From: Erysipelotrichaceae bacterium
Lineage (GTDB): Bacteria > Bacillota_I > Bacilli_A > Erysipelotrichales > Erysipelotrichaceae
Length of the DNA: 64,000 bases
Direction: 5' to 3'
Assembly: GCA_017432005.1 (NCBI GenBank)
Contig: JAFRKA010000021.1
Coordinates: forward strand, 1-64,000
Shown piece by piece: positions 43,301 through 51,988 of this stretch (positions are counted from its first letter, which is position 1; every line of letters begins with the position of its first letter). Below the pieces are notes generated by a model. The model was not told the DNA's origin. It ran no database searches and worked only from the letters and a program-made list of their open reading frames with translations. Both the position numbers and the translations under genes were made by a program.

Positions 43301-44120
43301 TTTTGAAAAACATATTGAAAAATATCTGACATCATTAAGAAAATGTCAGATCACCGATGCGATGGCCTATGCTCTTGAAGGGGGCAAAAGGTTCAGACCG
43401 CGCATCATTTTTGCGATCGTCAAAGGTATGGGACATGATGAGAGCGTCGCTTATGATGCAGCCCTGGCTCTGGAACTCATCCAGACATATTCACTGATCC
43501 ATGATGATCTTCCAGCCATGGACAATGATGACATGCGCAGAGGCAGACCGTCACTTCATAAAGCTTTCCGCGAAGATATCGCTATCCTAACCGGTGATCA
43601 GCTGCTGACAGATGCTTTCAGAGTCATCAGCGAATCAGAATCTTATGATGCTGAGACTAAGGTCAATATCATTAGTGCACTTAGCAGATATGCCGGAATG
43701 GACGGAATGATCTATGGCCAGCTGCTTGATGTGACTAGCGATAATGATAATATCGACAAAGATAAACTGTTCGAGATCCAGGACAACAAGACCGGCGGAC
43801 TGTTCAAGATCTCCTGTCTGATCCCGATGTACATACACAAGGAAGAACGCAGTCAGTATTACACCGGCCTTGGGTCGCTGATCGGTCAGATCTTCCAGAA
43901 TCAGGACGATCTTTTCGATCTGATCAAATCTGAAAAAGAAACGGGAAAGAACCGTTCCGATGTAAAAAACAATAAAGGCACTGCTTTATCTATATACTCA
44001 CCGGAGCAACTTCAGCAGATCATAGATGAAGAATTCGAAGAACTCGATTCCTATCTGAAAGATGCTGATTTCGATCCGGTCTATATTACCGATCTTTTAA
44101 AAGCACTGAAGGAGCGTTGA
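43290..44120 (+). CDS. ispA: Polyprenyl diphosphate synthase (IspA-type)
   Basis: 276-aa trans-prenyltransferase making farnesyl or geranylgeranyl diphosphate. The first aspartate-rich motif is DDLPAMDNDDMRRG and the second is QDDLFD; both are intact, along with GGKRFRPR near the N-terminus. ATG codons at 43272 and 43290 are possible; 43290 is favoured by homologue length. Its location between xseB and a DXS-type gene is standard in Firmicutes. Confidence 0.94.
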   Translation: MNSNFEKHIEKYLTSLRKCQITDAMAYALEGGKRFRPRIIFAIVKGMGHDESVAYDAALALELIQTYSLIHDDLPAMDNDDMRRGRPSLHKAFREDIAILTGDQLLTDAFRVISESESYDAETKVNIISALSRYAGMDGMIYGQLLDVTSDNDNIDKDKLFEIQDNKTGGLFKISCLIPMYIHKEERSQYYTGLGSLIGQIFQNQDDLFDLIKSEKETGKNRSDVKNNKGTALSIYSPEQLQQIIDEEFEELDSYLKDADFDPVYITDLLKALKER

Positions 44121-44122
44121 AA

Positions 44123-45814
44123 ATGGACCTTTCTCAGATCAGAAACCCTTTATTTCTGAAAAATCAGAACAAAGACGAACTGAAAAACACCTGTGAAGAG
44201 ATCAGGGATTTTATCATCGATTACACCAGCAAGAACGGCGGCTATCTGTCCGGAAACCTTTCTGCGGTAGAGATCAGCGTGATGCTGAACAAAGTCTTCA
44301 GCAGTGATGATAGGCTTATCTTTGACGGAAATGATCTGAATTATACCAACAAGATCCTTAACGGCATGATCGATGAACTGCGTACCAATTCCAACGGAGC
44401 CTATTCACTGGCAAACGCTCTGGGCATCGCTGCAGCCAGAGATCTCGATCACAAAGAATACAATGTCGTAGCAGTAGTCAATTCGACCGATCTGCTTTCG
44501 GGACGCAATATCGAAGCTCTGAACCTCATTTCCAATTCCAACCGGAAGATCATCATCGTCTTCAACGATGATACGACGATCGATCGGGGTATCGGAATGA
44601 TCGACAGACTTATCTCAAGTCTGAGAAATACCAGGTCCTACAAAAATTTTAAAGACAATGTCAAAGATATGATCAGACCTGCCAAAGGCGGAGAAAAGAT
44701 CATTGAGAATATCCATAATATCAAATCCAACATCAAGAAGAGCGTGATCGATGAAGGTATCTTCTCGGAATTCAACATCGATTATATAGGCCCGATTGAC
44801 GGACATGATCTTTCTGTTCTGGAAAGAGCGTTCATGATCGCCAGAGAGAAGGAATATCCCTGTGTCGTTCACTGTCTGACAACGAAGGGGAAGGGGTTCC
44901 GCTATGCGGAAGCCTGTACCAACGACAGCTGGAACAAGGTATCGAAATTTGACCGTAATAACGGAAAGATGATGCATACAGAAGCCGGTAATTATCTTTA
45001 TGCCAGGAATATCGCCGGTAAGACGATTGAAAAGATGATGGGGGAGAACCAGGATATCGTCTGTGTTACAACAAGAAATATCAACGAATACGGCGTTTCC
45101 GGTATCTTTGCGAAATATCCTCAGCGCTGTTTCGATACAGCCTCAAGTGCAGAAAACTCTCTGAGTTTTGCTTCAGGACTTGCGTTGAACGGTAAGATAC
45201 CTTATCTTGTCTTACGTTCATTCGAACTGCCTAATGCATTCAGGATCCTGAAGAATCAGATCGCAAAGCTAAACCGGCCATTCATTATCGGCCTGATCGA
45301 TGACGGTACGCTCAATCATGACCTTTTGGCCGGACTGAATAATATCTATATCATGGAACCGGAGAATTCTGAAACACTTCAGCAGACTCTTTTGAGCGGA
45401 ACATCACTTGACCGTCCTGTGATCGTAATTTACCCTGAAAAATGCATCGAATATAAAGAAATAAGTGATTTTTCACCGATCGAGGTAGGAAAATGGCCTC
45501 AAATCAGCAATAATGATATGAACGGTATTACGATCCTGGCTGCCGGAGATGATCTGAGACTGATCGAAGAGATCAATTTCCGCAATGAACTGCCATATGA
45601 TCTGATCAATACCTGTTCGATCTGGCCTCTGGATGAGGGATATCTTGATTCGATATATGATTCAAACAAGAGAGTCTTCGTTTACGGACACAATATCGAA
45701 GTAAACCTGCTTAAATATCTGAATAAAAAAGATTCTTCGCTCCTTGTCGATTTCGTCGATAAGAATGGGGTAGACGGATTATTCGAATACATAAAAGACA
45801 GAACTGATGCTTAA
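44123..45814 (+). CDS. DXS-like protein lacking catalytic residues
   Basis: 563-aa homologue of 1-deoxy-D-xylulose-5-phosphate synthase at the normal dxs position. The fold and some blocks are retained (IDYIGPIDGHDLSVLERAF, TKGKGFRYAE, an AEN glutamate). The thiamine diphosphate motif GDGA reads NSTD; the SGGHL histidine reads NGGYL; DVGHQAY reads DGNDLNY; the FHAVPKFD histidine reads WNKVSKFD; and AEQHAV reads AENSLS. Synthase activity is therefore unlikely. Start ATG 44123 lies 8 nt after AAGGAG; the frame also opens at TTG 44117. A true dxs or a mevalonate pathway must exist elsewhere if isoprenoids are made de novo. Confidence 0.85.
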   Translation: MDLSQIRNPLFLKNQNKDELKNTCEEIRDFIIDYTSKNGGYLSGNLSAVEISVMLNKVFSSDDRLIFDGNDLNYTNKILNGMIDELRTNSNGAYSLANALGIAAARDLDHKEYNVVAVVNSTDLLSGRNIEALNLISNSNRKIIIVFNDDTTIDRGIGMIDRLISSLRNTRSYKNFKDNVKDMIRPAKGGEKIIENIHNIKSNIKKSVIDEGIFSEFNIDYIGPIDGHDLSVLERAFMIAREKEYPCVVHCLTTKGKGFRYAEACTNDSWNKVSKFDRNNGKMMHTEAGNYLYARNIAGKTIEKMMGENQDIVCVTTRNINEYGVSGIFAKYPQRCFDTASSAENSLSFASGLALNGKIPYLVLRSFELPNAFRILKNQIAKLNRPFIIGLIDDGTLNHDLLAGLNNIYIMEPENSETLQQTLLSGTSLDRPVIVIYPEKCIEYKEISDFSPIEVGKWPQISNNDMNGITILAAGDDLRLIEEINFRNELPYDLINTCSIWPLDEGYLDSIYDSNKRVFVYGHNIEVNLLKYLNKKDSSLLVDFVDKNGVDGLFEYIKDRTDA

Positions 45815-47456
45815 AAGCCTTTATGTGAAAAACTATGCGATCATCGATGAGCTGAATGTAGATTTCAGCTCAGGTTTTAATGTGTTTACCGGTGAAACTG
45901 GAGCCGGTAAATCGCTGATCGCCGGAGCTCTTTCGTATCTTATTAAAGGCAAGGCTGATACATCAGTTATCCGCAACGGAAACGATAAAGCTATCATTGA
46001 AGGCGTTTTTACTATTGACGATTATATGAGACCGGTCCTTGATGATGCCGGGATCGATTATGAAGATGAACTGATCGTAAGAAGAGTCATCAGCAGCGAT
46101 AATCATAATTCCATTAGGATCAATCAGATGAGCGTTACACTGGCTTTTCTGAGTGCTCTTTTTGAAGAACACATCGATATCCATTCACAGAAGGATTCGC
46201 AATATCTGCTGAACCGACGCAATCATCTTAGACTCCTAGACAGATATTCTTCAGACAGCGAATTGCTGGAAAACTATATAAAAGATTTTGATGAATATGA
46301 TAAGTGTGCAAAAGAATATGATGATCTTATCAATAACACGTATAACGAAGCAGAACTTGATTTCTATCGTTATGATCTGAAAGAACTGGAAGAAGCAGAG
46401 CTTGATCCGGAAGAAGAAAACGAACTTGAAAACAAAGAAAAAAGATATAAATCAGCTGAAAAATATCTTAATTCACTGGGAACAGCCGTTGAACTGTTTG
46501 ACGGTGATGAAGGGATAAAGGAAAAGCTTACAGCGCTCACTAAATCTCTTAATCTGGATGATTCAGATGTTGATAAGATACGTGACAGGATCGACGATCT
46601 TTATTATTCTCTGGAAGATGAGATCGGCAAACTTCACGGTATCCTCAACGGATTCGAAGATGAAGATCTTGATATCGACAGGATAGAAGAAAGACTTTAT
46701 ACATACTCGAGACTGAAGAGAAAACATAATCTGGATACAGAAGGGCTGATCAGAAAGAAGAACGAACTGAAAGAAAAAATCGCTTTCTTTGAAGACAGGG
46801 ATTTTGTTCTGGGTGAAAAGAAGAAAGCTTTGGATGAATTATACGAAAAAGCAAAGAAGACAGCACAAGAATTAAGCAGTATCCGACAGGAGAATGCCGG
46901 AAAGCTTGAGAAAGATATCATCGTTCACTGCAATGATCTGATGCTGGAGAATGCCGTATTTAAAGTGATGATCAATGATAAAGAACTTTCAAGAAACGGT
47001 GCTGACGATGTAGAGTTCTTTGTCTCCATGAATAAAGGTGAAGATGTCAGACCATTAAGAAATGTGGCATCCGGCGGTGAGATAAGCAGACTGATGCTGG
47101 CACTTAAGACCGTCTTTACTTCTCTGAGCGAAACGTCACTTGTAATCTTTGACGAGATAGATACCGGTGTGTCGGGAAAAGTAGCTCTGGCGATCGGACA
47201 GAAGATGGCTGAGATCGCAGAAAAGACGCAGGTCCTGGCTATAACACATCTTGCTGCTGTAGCTGCATGTGCAGATTCGCATTATTTCATCAGCAAATCT
47301 GATGATGACGGATATTCCAAGACAAATATCAGAAAGCTCGATCATGACGAGATAATCAACGAACTGGCACTTATATCATCATCAGAGAATTCTGAAGCTG
47401 CTCTTCAGGCTGCTGAAGAACTGTACACTTCAGCTCAGGCCAGTGTGAAAAAATGA
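45807..47456 (+). CDS. recN: DNA repair ATPase RecN
   Basis: 549-aa SMC-like protein acting early at double-strand breaks. Walker A is TGETGAGKSLIAGAL (near residues 30-44), the ABC signature is ASGGEISRLMLAL and Walker B is LVIFDEIDTGVSG. The central region is coiled coil. It overlaps its neighbours by 8 and 4 nt. Confidence 0.96.
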   Translation: MLKSLYVKNYAIIDELNVDFSSGFNVFTGETGAGKSLIAGALSYLIKGKADTSVIRNGNDKAIIEGVFTIDDYMRPVLDDAGIDYEDELIVRRVISSDNHNSIRINQMSVTLAFLSALFEEHIDIHSQKDSQYLLNRRNHLRLLDRYSSDSELLENYIKDFDEYDKCAKEYDDLINNTYNEAELDFYRYDLKELEEAELDPEEENELENKEKRYKSAEKYLNSLGTAVELFDGDEGIKEKLTALTKSLNLDDSDVDKIRDRIDDLYYSLEDEIGKLHGILNGFEDEDLDIDRIEERLYTYSRLKRKHNLDTEGLIRKKNELKEKIAFFEDRDFVLGEKKKALDELYEKAKKTAQELSSIRQENAGKLEKDIIVHCNDLMLENAVFKVMINDKELSRNGADDVEFFVSMNKGEDVRPLRNVASGGEISRLMLALKTVFTSLSETSLVIFDEIDTGVSGKVALAIGQKMAEIAEKTQVLAITHLAAVAACADSHYFISKSDDDGYSKTNIRKLDHDEIINELALISSSENSEAALQAAEELYTSAQASVKK

Positions 47457-48376
47457 AAACAGATACTGCGATCAGAGAGTATATGATGTCCATCACTGCC
47501 TCTGAAGGCAGAGCAGATAATACTATAAAAGCCTACAGCCGTGATCTGAATAAATACAGAGAATATCTTTCAGAAAAAGGCATATGTGATACAGGAAAGA
47601 TAAGTGAAGCTGTTGTCGACAGTTTTGTTCGTGAGCTCAACAGCAAATACTCAGCATCTACGGTAAACAGAATAAAGACATCGATCCGTAATTTTCATCG
47701 TTTTTTGAATGTCCGCTATAAATTCAATGATCCTACGCTAAATCTGACCGTCTCAAAAGGGGAGAAACGACTGCCGATCTATGCATCACATGAAGAAATA
47801 GATGATCTGATGTCGCTTTTCGATGACGAGATACCGCAGGAGCTTTTTGAACATGCGATTTTTGAAACGATTTACGGTCTTGGACTTAGAGTAAGTGAAT
47901 GCTGTGGTTTGAAGACCAATCAGGTAAACCTTAATGACGGATTCGTCAAAGTTCTCGGAAAAGGCAGCAAGGAAAGGGTGATACCTATTCCGGAACAGAC
48001 TGCCAGGATCATGAAACGTTATTTTTCCAATGTCAGGACATTATGGCTAAAGAAAAGTACTAACAGTTTTTATATCAATCATCTTGGTAAACCTATCTAT
48101 CGTGAATATGTTGAAGATATATTGAGAAAACGGATCGGCGAAGCCGGTATCGATAAGCATATAACTCCACATAAGCTCCGTCATTCATATGCTACGCATT
48201 TATTAGAAGGGGGAGCTGATCTGAGAGTCATTCAGGAGTTACTTGGCCATTCTGATATATCTACAACCGAGATATATACACATGTTGAATCAGAAAGACT
48301 TAAGAATACCTATATGAAGGCACACCCATTCAATAAAGAAAAAGGGCTCGATATCAGCAAGAAAGAGAAGGACTAA
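47453..48376 (+). CDS. xerD: Tyrosine recombinase XerD/XerC
   Basis: 307-aa recombinase that resolves chromosome dimers. An N-terminal SAM-like domain (1-100) precedes the catalytic domain with R146 in GLGLRVSE, HKLRHSYATHLLEGG, LLGHSDISTTEIY and nucleophile Y275 in YTHV. The full R-H-R-H-Y set is present. Embedded in a housekeeping operon without flanking repeats, so it is not a phage integrase. Confidence 0.92.
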   Translation: MKTDTAIREYMMSITASEGRADNTIKAYSRDLNKYREYLSEKGICDTGKISEAVVDSFVRELNSKYSASTVNRIKTSIRNFHRFLNVRYKFNDPTLNLTVSKGEKRLPIYASHEEIDDLMSLFDDEIPQELFEHAIFETIYGLGLRVSECCGLKTNQVNLNDGFVKVLGKGSKERVIPIPEQTARIMKRYFSNVRTLWLKKSTNSFYINHLGKPIYREYVEDILRKRIGEAGIDKHITPHKLRHSYATHLLEGGADLRVIQELLGHSDISTTEIYTHVESERLKNTYMKAHPFNKEKGLDISKKEKD

Positions 48377-48377
48377 A

Positions 48378-48986
48378 ATGAAATACTATTACGCAGACAG
48401 AAATGATGAGACGAAAGTCGTATATGAACTAGAAGGAAAATATTATGCAGTCTTTACCGAAAAATTCGGAAGTGAACCATTAGAAGTAGATACAGACTCA
48501 CTTTCAGAAGTAAAAGGAGCCAAAGAGATCCAGTCACTTGATAAATATCTCAATCCTTACGGAAATGGAAGATTGAACATCTATATGGCCGGTCCGTTAT
48601 TTAACGAAGGCGACAGATATTCAAATCAGCTCAATTCGGATGCTTTGAGAAAAGCCGGTTATGCCACATTTCTGCCACAGGAAGTAGTTATCGATAAAGA
48701 CAGCTCAGTCCTGGTAAAAGCAGCATGTTTCTACATGGATTTTAAAGCGATCAATCTGTGTCAGATCGTAGTAGCTAACTGTAACGGTATCGAAATAGAT
48801 TCGGGGACGGCTGCCGAAATAGGGATGTGCTACGCTTTGAATAAAAAGATATTCGCCTATAAGAGCGATGTCAGAAATTACTATAACGATAATTACAAAC
48901 TTAATAATTTCGTTGGCGGTCTCGTCGATAATAAAACGTATTCCGATATTAACGAAATAATAAAAGAGATAGATAAGCTGCAGTAG
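48378..48986 (+). CDS. Nucleoside 2-deoxyribosyltransferase
   Basis: 202-aa enzyme that exchanges bases on 2-deoxyribonucleosides in salvage. An N-terminal extension of about 70 residues is followed by the transferase domain with IYMAGPLF and the catalytic-region motif IDSGTAAEIGMCYAL. It starts 1 nt after xerD and ends the long nusB operon. Confidence 0.9.
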   Translation: MKYYYADRNDETKVVYELEGKYYAVFTEKFGSEPLEVDTDSLSEVKGAKEIQSLDKYLNPYGNGRLNIYMAGPLFNEGDRYSNQLNSDALRKAGYATFLPQEVVIDKDSSVLVKAACFYMDFKAINLCQIVVANCNGIEIDSGTAAEIGMCYALNKKIFAYKSDVRNYYNDNYKLNNFVGGLVDNKTYSDINEIIKEIDKLQ

Positions 48987-49031
48987 AGGGATATGCTTTT
49001 AAATGCTTTCTAAATATCTCTTCAAAAAAGC

Positions 49032-49051
49032 CGCATAACATACATTATGCG
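49032..49051. repeat. Inverted repeat in the gap after the deoxyribosyltransferase gene
   Basis: CGCATAA (49032-49038) and TTATGCG (49045-49051) can form a 7-bp hairpin. No T tract follows, so its role is unclear. Confidence 0.35.
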
Positions 49052-49090
49052 AAATGAATAGTAAATACAGATAAATTGATGCAGAATAAT

Positions 49091-49124
49091 AAAACGCCCT
49101 GATTTAATGATTTCAGGACGTTTT
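49091..49124. terminator. Terminator between the deoxyribosyltransferase gene and HU
   Basis: AAAACG-CCCTGA (49091-49102) pairs with TCAGG-ACGTTTT (49113-49124), with one wobble, and is followed on the minus strand by ATTATT. It probably ends HU transcripts and may also stop the plus-strand operon. Confidence 0.75.
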
Positions 49125-49146
49125 CTTTACTCTTTTTAATCAGTTA

Positions 49147-49431
49147 TTATCTGAATAAATCTTTTAATGCTTTAGCTGCCTTGAATGCTGGAGCTTTTGA
49201 AGCACTGATAGTGATCTTCTGGCCAGTTGCCGGATTGATACCAGTTCTTTCTTTTCTAGTCTTTACAACAAATTTACCAAAACCAGAAATATCAGTAGTA
49301 ACTCCTTTGCTTAAATTTGCAGTAATCTCATCAAATACTGTGCTGACTACTTCATTAGCTTCTTTTTTGGTGTAACCATATTTTTCAACTAATACTTCAG
49401 CTAAATCTTTTTTTGTGACTTTAAGTTCCAT
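49147..49431 (-). CDS. hup: Nucleoid protein HU
   Basis: 94-aa DNA-bending protein with the HU signature GFGKFVVKTRKERTGINPATG and SKAPAFKAAKALKD. The Shine-Dalgarno AGGAGG is about 13 nt from the ATG, further than usual. Monocistronic with a strong promoter and terminators on both sides. Confidence 0.96.
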   Translation of the reverse strand: MELKVTKKDLAEVLVEKYGYTKKEANEVVSTVFDEITANLSKGVTTDISGFGKFVVKTRKERTGINPATGQKITISASKAPAFKAAKALKDLFR

Positions 49432-49456
49432 ATTTTTGATTCAACCTCCTGGTATA

Positions 49457-49485
49457 ATTATATATTTTTGATATACAAAAATCAA
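49457..49485 (-). promoter_or_regulatory. Promoter of HU
   Basis: On the minus strand TTGATT (49480-49485) and TATAAT (49457-49462) are 17 nt apart. The -35 lies next to the nrnA terminator. Confidence 0.75.
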
Positions 49486-49486
49486 C

Positions 49487-49512
49487 AAAAAAGCCTTATT
49501 TTAAAGGCTTTT
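49487..49512 (-). terminator. Terminator of smc-ftsY-ylxM-ackA-nrnA
   Basis: On the minus strand AAAAGCCTT / AAGGCTTTT forms a hairpin followed by TTTTTT (A run 49487-49492). Confidence 0.85.
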
Positions 49513-49526
49513 AGACACTTTTTGAC

Positions 49527-50462
49527 TTATTTAGTTGAAAGTTCAATCAATTCTGAATACAGGGATCGAAGATCATTTTTGCTGAGTTGCTTGACACCAC
49601 ATGCACATGCATGTCCGCCTCCTCCGTATCTTTCACAGATCTTATTGATCACATATCCTCTTTTAGATCTGACTGAAACAGCATAAGTTCCATCTTCGAC
49701 CTGTGTAGCGAAGGCCCAGACATTAAGATCCTTTATATGACCTATTTCTTCAATATTATCTTTAGCTTTGATAGGACTGATGCCGATCTCTTTCAGCTGT
49801 TTACTGTCAAGAGTAATATGACCGAACTTCTGTTCGATCTTCAGATAAGTTCTGATCTCAGTCACTTTCTGATAAAGATCTATATCAAGATCATTGAGAT
49901 AATTGACCAGATCAGAGATCTTCAACTCCCCTTTTTCGGCCAGGACCGATGCTACACGAAGTGTTTTCCATGTAGTACTGGTAGTAGAAAAGGTATTTGT
50001 ATCAGTCAGAATACCGCAATAAAGATATTCACACACTTTTTTGGATAGTTTGAGTTTTCTGAATCCTTCAGAAAAGAATATATCAGCAAGCAGTTCGCAG
50101 CATGCTGCAGTTTTCGTATCCACATAATTGAGATCACCGAACTGATCGACGATCGGATGATGGTCGATTTTGATGATGAGATCCCCTTTTGCATAATTTT
50201 CATCATCTATTCGGTTGCGACTTGATGTGTCGAGTACGATCACAAGAGCTTTTGAAAGAAAAGAATCAGAGATCCTGTGTTTTTTGGTAATGGTGCTGAA
50301 TTCATCATTTCCGCCCAGTTTTATCTTCTTTTCAGGAAAATTATGCTTCAGGAATGTATAAAGAGCCAATGTCGAAAACATCGCATCTCCATCTGGATGG
50401 ATATGCCTGTATATGGCAATGTTCTCATATTCTCTGATCTTCTTTAAAAGCTCTTTGTACAT
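49527..50462 (-). CDS. nrnA: DHH-family oligoribonuclease/pAp phosphatase NrnA
   Basis: 311-aa DHH/DHHA1 phosphoesterase that degrades short RNAs and pAp, and in some species cyclic dinucleotide products. Metal motifs: HIHPDGDA, VLDTSS, IDHHP; the C-terminal DHHA1 motif is GGGGHACACG. It follows ackA by 3 nt with no Shine-Dalgarno, so it probably depends on coupling. Confidence 0.92.
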   Translation of the reverse strand: MYKELLKKIREYENIAIYRHIHPDGDAMFSTLALYTFLKHNFPEKKIKLGGNDEFSTITKKHRISDSFLSKALVIVLDTSSRNRIDDENYAKGDLIIKIDHHPIVDQFGDLNYVDTKTAACCELLADIFFSEGFRKLKLSKKVCEYLYCGILTDTNTFSTTSTTWKTLRVASVLAEKGELKISDLVNYLNDLDIDLYQKVTEIRTYLKIEQKFGHITLDSKQLKEIGISPIKAKDNIEEIGHIKDLNVWAFATQVEDGTYAVSVRSKRGYVINKICERYGGGGHACACGVKQLSKNDLRSLYSELIELSTK

Positions 50463-50465
50463 AAC

Positions 50466-51659
50466 TTATAAGCCAAGGATCCTGACTGTATCTTTTACGA
50501 TCGCAAGTTCCTCGTTAGTCGGAACGACAAATACTTTGACTTTTGAATCAGGTAATGAGAGTTCCTGCTCACTGTGACATTTGGCATTAAGTTCATAATC
50601 AACTTTCAGTCCGAGACCTTCTTCAAGTTTCTTGCAGATCATCTCTCTGACCAGTGTAGCGTGTTCACCAAGACCGGCTGTGAATGTCAGTGCATCGACA
50701 TGTCCAAGCTGCATTACATAACCGCCGACGACATTTATGACTCTGTTTACATAGAGGTCATAAGTAAGTTTAGCTCTCTCATCTCCCTGTTTAAGAGCGT
50801 TTTCAACGTCTCTGGAATCTGATGAGATGCCTGAAATACCGGCCATTCCTGATTTCTTGTTGAGATATGTTTCCATCTCATCAGGTGTGCAGCCAAGCTT
50901 CTTCAGCATGAAATAAACAACAGTCGGGTCGATATCACCGCATCTTGTGCCCATCATTATACCGCCTAACGGAGAAAGGCCCATGGAGGTATTGATACAT
51001 TTTCCGCCTTTGATTGCGGTAATAGAAGCTCCCGAACCGAGGTGAAGTGTGATCAGGTTGAGATCTTCGATATTCTCGTCCATGATTTCGGCTGTTCTGT
51101 TCGCAACGAATTTATGCGAAGTTCCGTGAGCACCGTATCTTCTTACCTTGTAGTCTGTATACCACTCGTAAGGGACCGGGAACATATAGGAATCAGCTTC
51201 CATGGTCTGATGGAATGCCGTATCAAAAACGAAGACATGTTCGATGTTCGGCAAAGCCTTCTTGAAAGCTTCGTAACAGGTAAGATGTGCAGCATTGTGT
51301 AAAGGTGCGATATCGATCAGTTCTCTTACTTTATCTACTACATAATCATCGACCTTGACTGAATCAGAGAAATAAGGGCCACCCTGGACGATACGGTGTC
51401 CGGCTGCCTTGATCTCATCAAGTGATTCAACGATGCCGTATCCGATCAGTGCATCGAGCAGAAGATCGACAGCTACCTGATGATTCGGAACTGGAACTTC
51501 TTTGGAGATCCTTTCTCCATTGACGTTGATGCCGAAGATGCCCATCGGTAAGCCGATCCTTTCAACGTTGCCGCTGGTCAGCACTTTGCCTTCAGGCATT
51601 TCAAATAACTGGAATTTCAATGAAGAACTTCCTGAGTTTACTGCCATGATTTTTGTCAT
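50466..51659 (-). CDS. ackA: Acetate kinase
   Basis: 397-aa ASKHA-fold enzyme making ATP and acetate from acetyl phosphate. Signatures are VNSGSSSLKFQLF at the N-terminus, HAxHGTSH-type block (RYGAHGTSHKFVA), HLGSGASI and TAGLGEHA. A full-length, conventional enzyme suggesting a fermentative metabolism. Shine-Dalgarno GGGGAG. Confidence 0.97.
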   Translation of the reverse strand: MTKIMAVNSGSSSLKFQLFEMPEGKVLTSGNVERIGLPMGIFGINVNGERISKEVPVPNHQVAVDLLLDALIGYGIVESLDEIKAAGHRIVQGGPYFSDSVKVDDYVVDKVRELIDIAPLHNAAHLTCYEAFKKALPNIEHVFVFDTAFHQTMEADSYMFPVPYEWYTDYKVRRYGAHGTSHKFVANRTAEIMDENIEDLNLITLHLGSGASITAIKGGKCINTSMGLSPLGGIMMGTRCGDIDPTVVYFMLKKLGCTPDEMETYLNKKSGMAGISGISSDSRDVENALKQGDERAKLTYDLYVNRVINVVGGYVMQLGHVDALTFTAGLGEHATLVREMICKKLEEGLGLKVDYELNAKCHSEQELSLPDSKVKVFVVPTNEELAIVKDTVRILGL

Positions 51660-51673
51660 TTTCTTTCTCTCCC

Positions 51674-51988
51674 CTATTTTATTTTTCTGATTTTTTTAAT
51701 ATATGAATCAAGCATTTCGCTGTTTTCATTACTCATTTCTTCTAAAATTTTATCAAGTTTTTGATCCTTTGCGATAAGTTTAAGCTTCTTTTCATATTCA
51801 TTGAGCTGTACAAGTGATCTTTTGATCAGATCCTGTACCGCACTTTTAGATATCATCAGATTATCGGCAATCTCATTCATCGAAAGATCTTCGTTGAAAT
51901 ACTCGTCAAGGATATCCTGCTGATGCGATGTCAGCAGATCTCCATAATAATCCAGCAAGAGCGCAGCTTTTTCTCGGTCAGGAAGCAT
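51674..51988 (-). CDS. ylxM: YlxM-family SRP-associated protein
   Basis: 104-aa helix-turn-helix protein of the YlxM/p13 family, starting LPDREKAALLLDYYGDLLTSHQQDILDEYF. In Firmicutes it stimulates or regulates the signal-recognition particle GTPases and normally sits next to ffh. Here it overlaps ftsY by 11 nt and ffh is not in the window. Confidence 0.9.
   Translation of the reverse strand: MLPDREKAALLLDYYGDLLTSHQQDILDEYFNEDLSMNEIADNLMISKSAVQDLIKRSLVQLNEYEKKLKLIAKDQKLDKILEEMSNENSEMLDSYIKKIRKIK

Noticed and set aside
45807..45830. Frameshift as the cause of the odd DXS-like sequence
   Set aside because: The frame is continuous, the conserved blocks are all in one frame, and changes are point substitutions at separate motifs.
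47453..48376. Tyrosine recombinase as evidence of a mobile element
   Set aside because: It is of XerD type and size, inside a housekeeping operon, with no flanking direct repeats, tRNA insertion or cargo genes.
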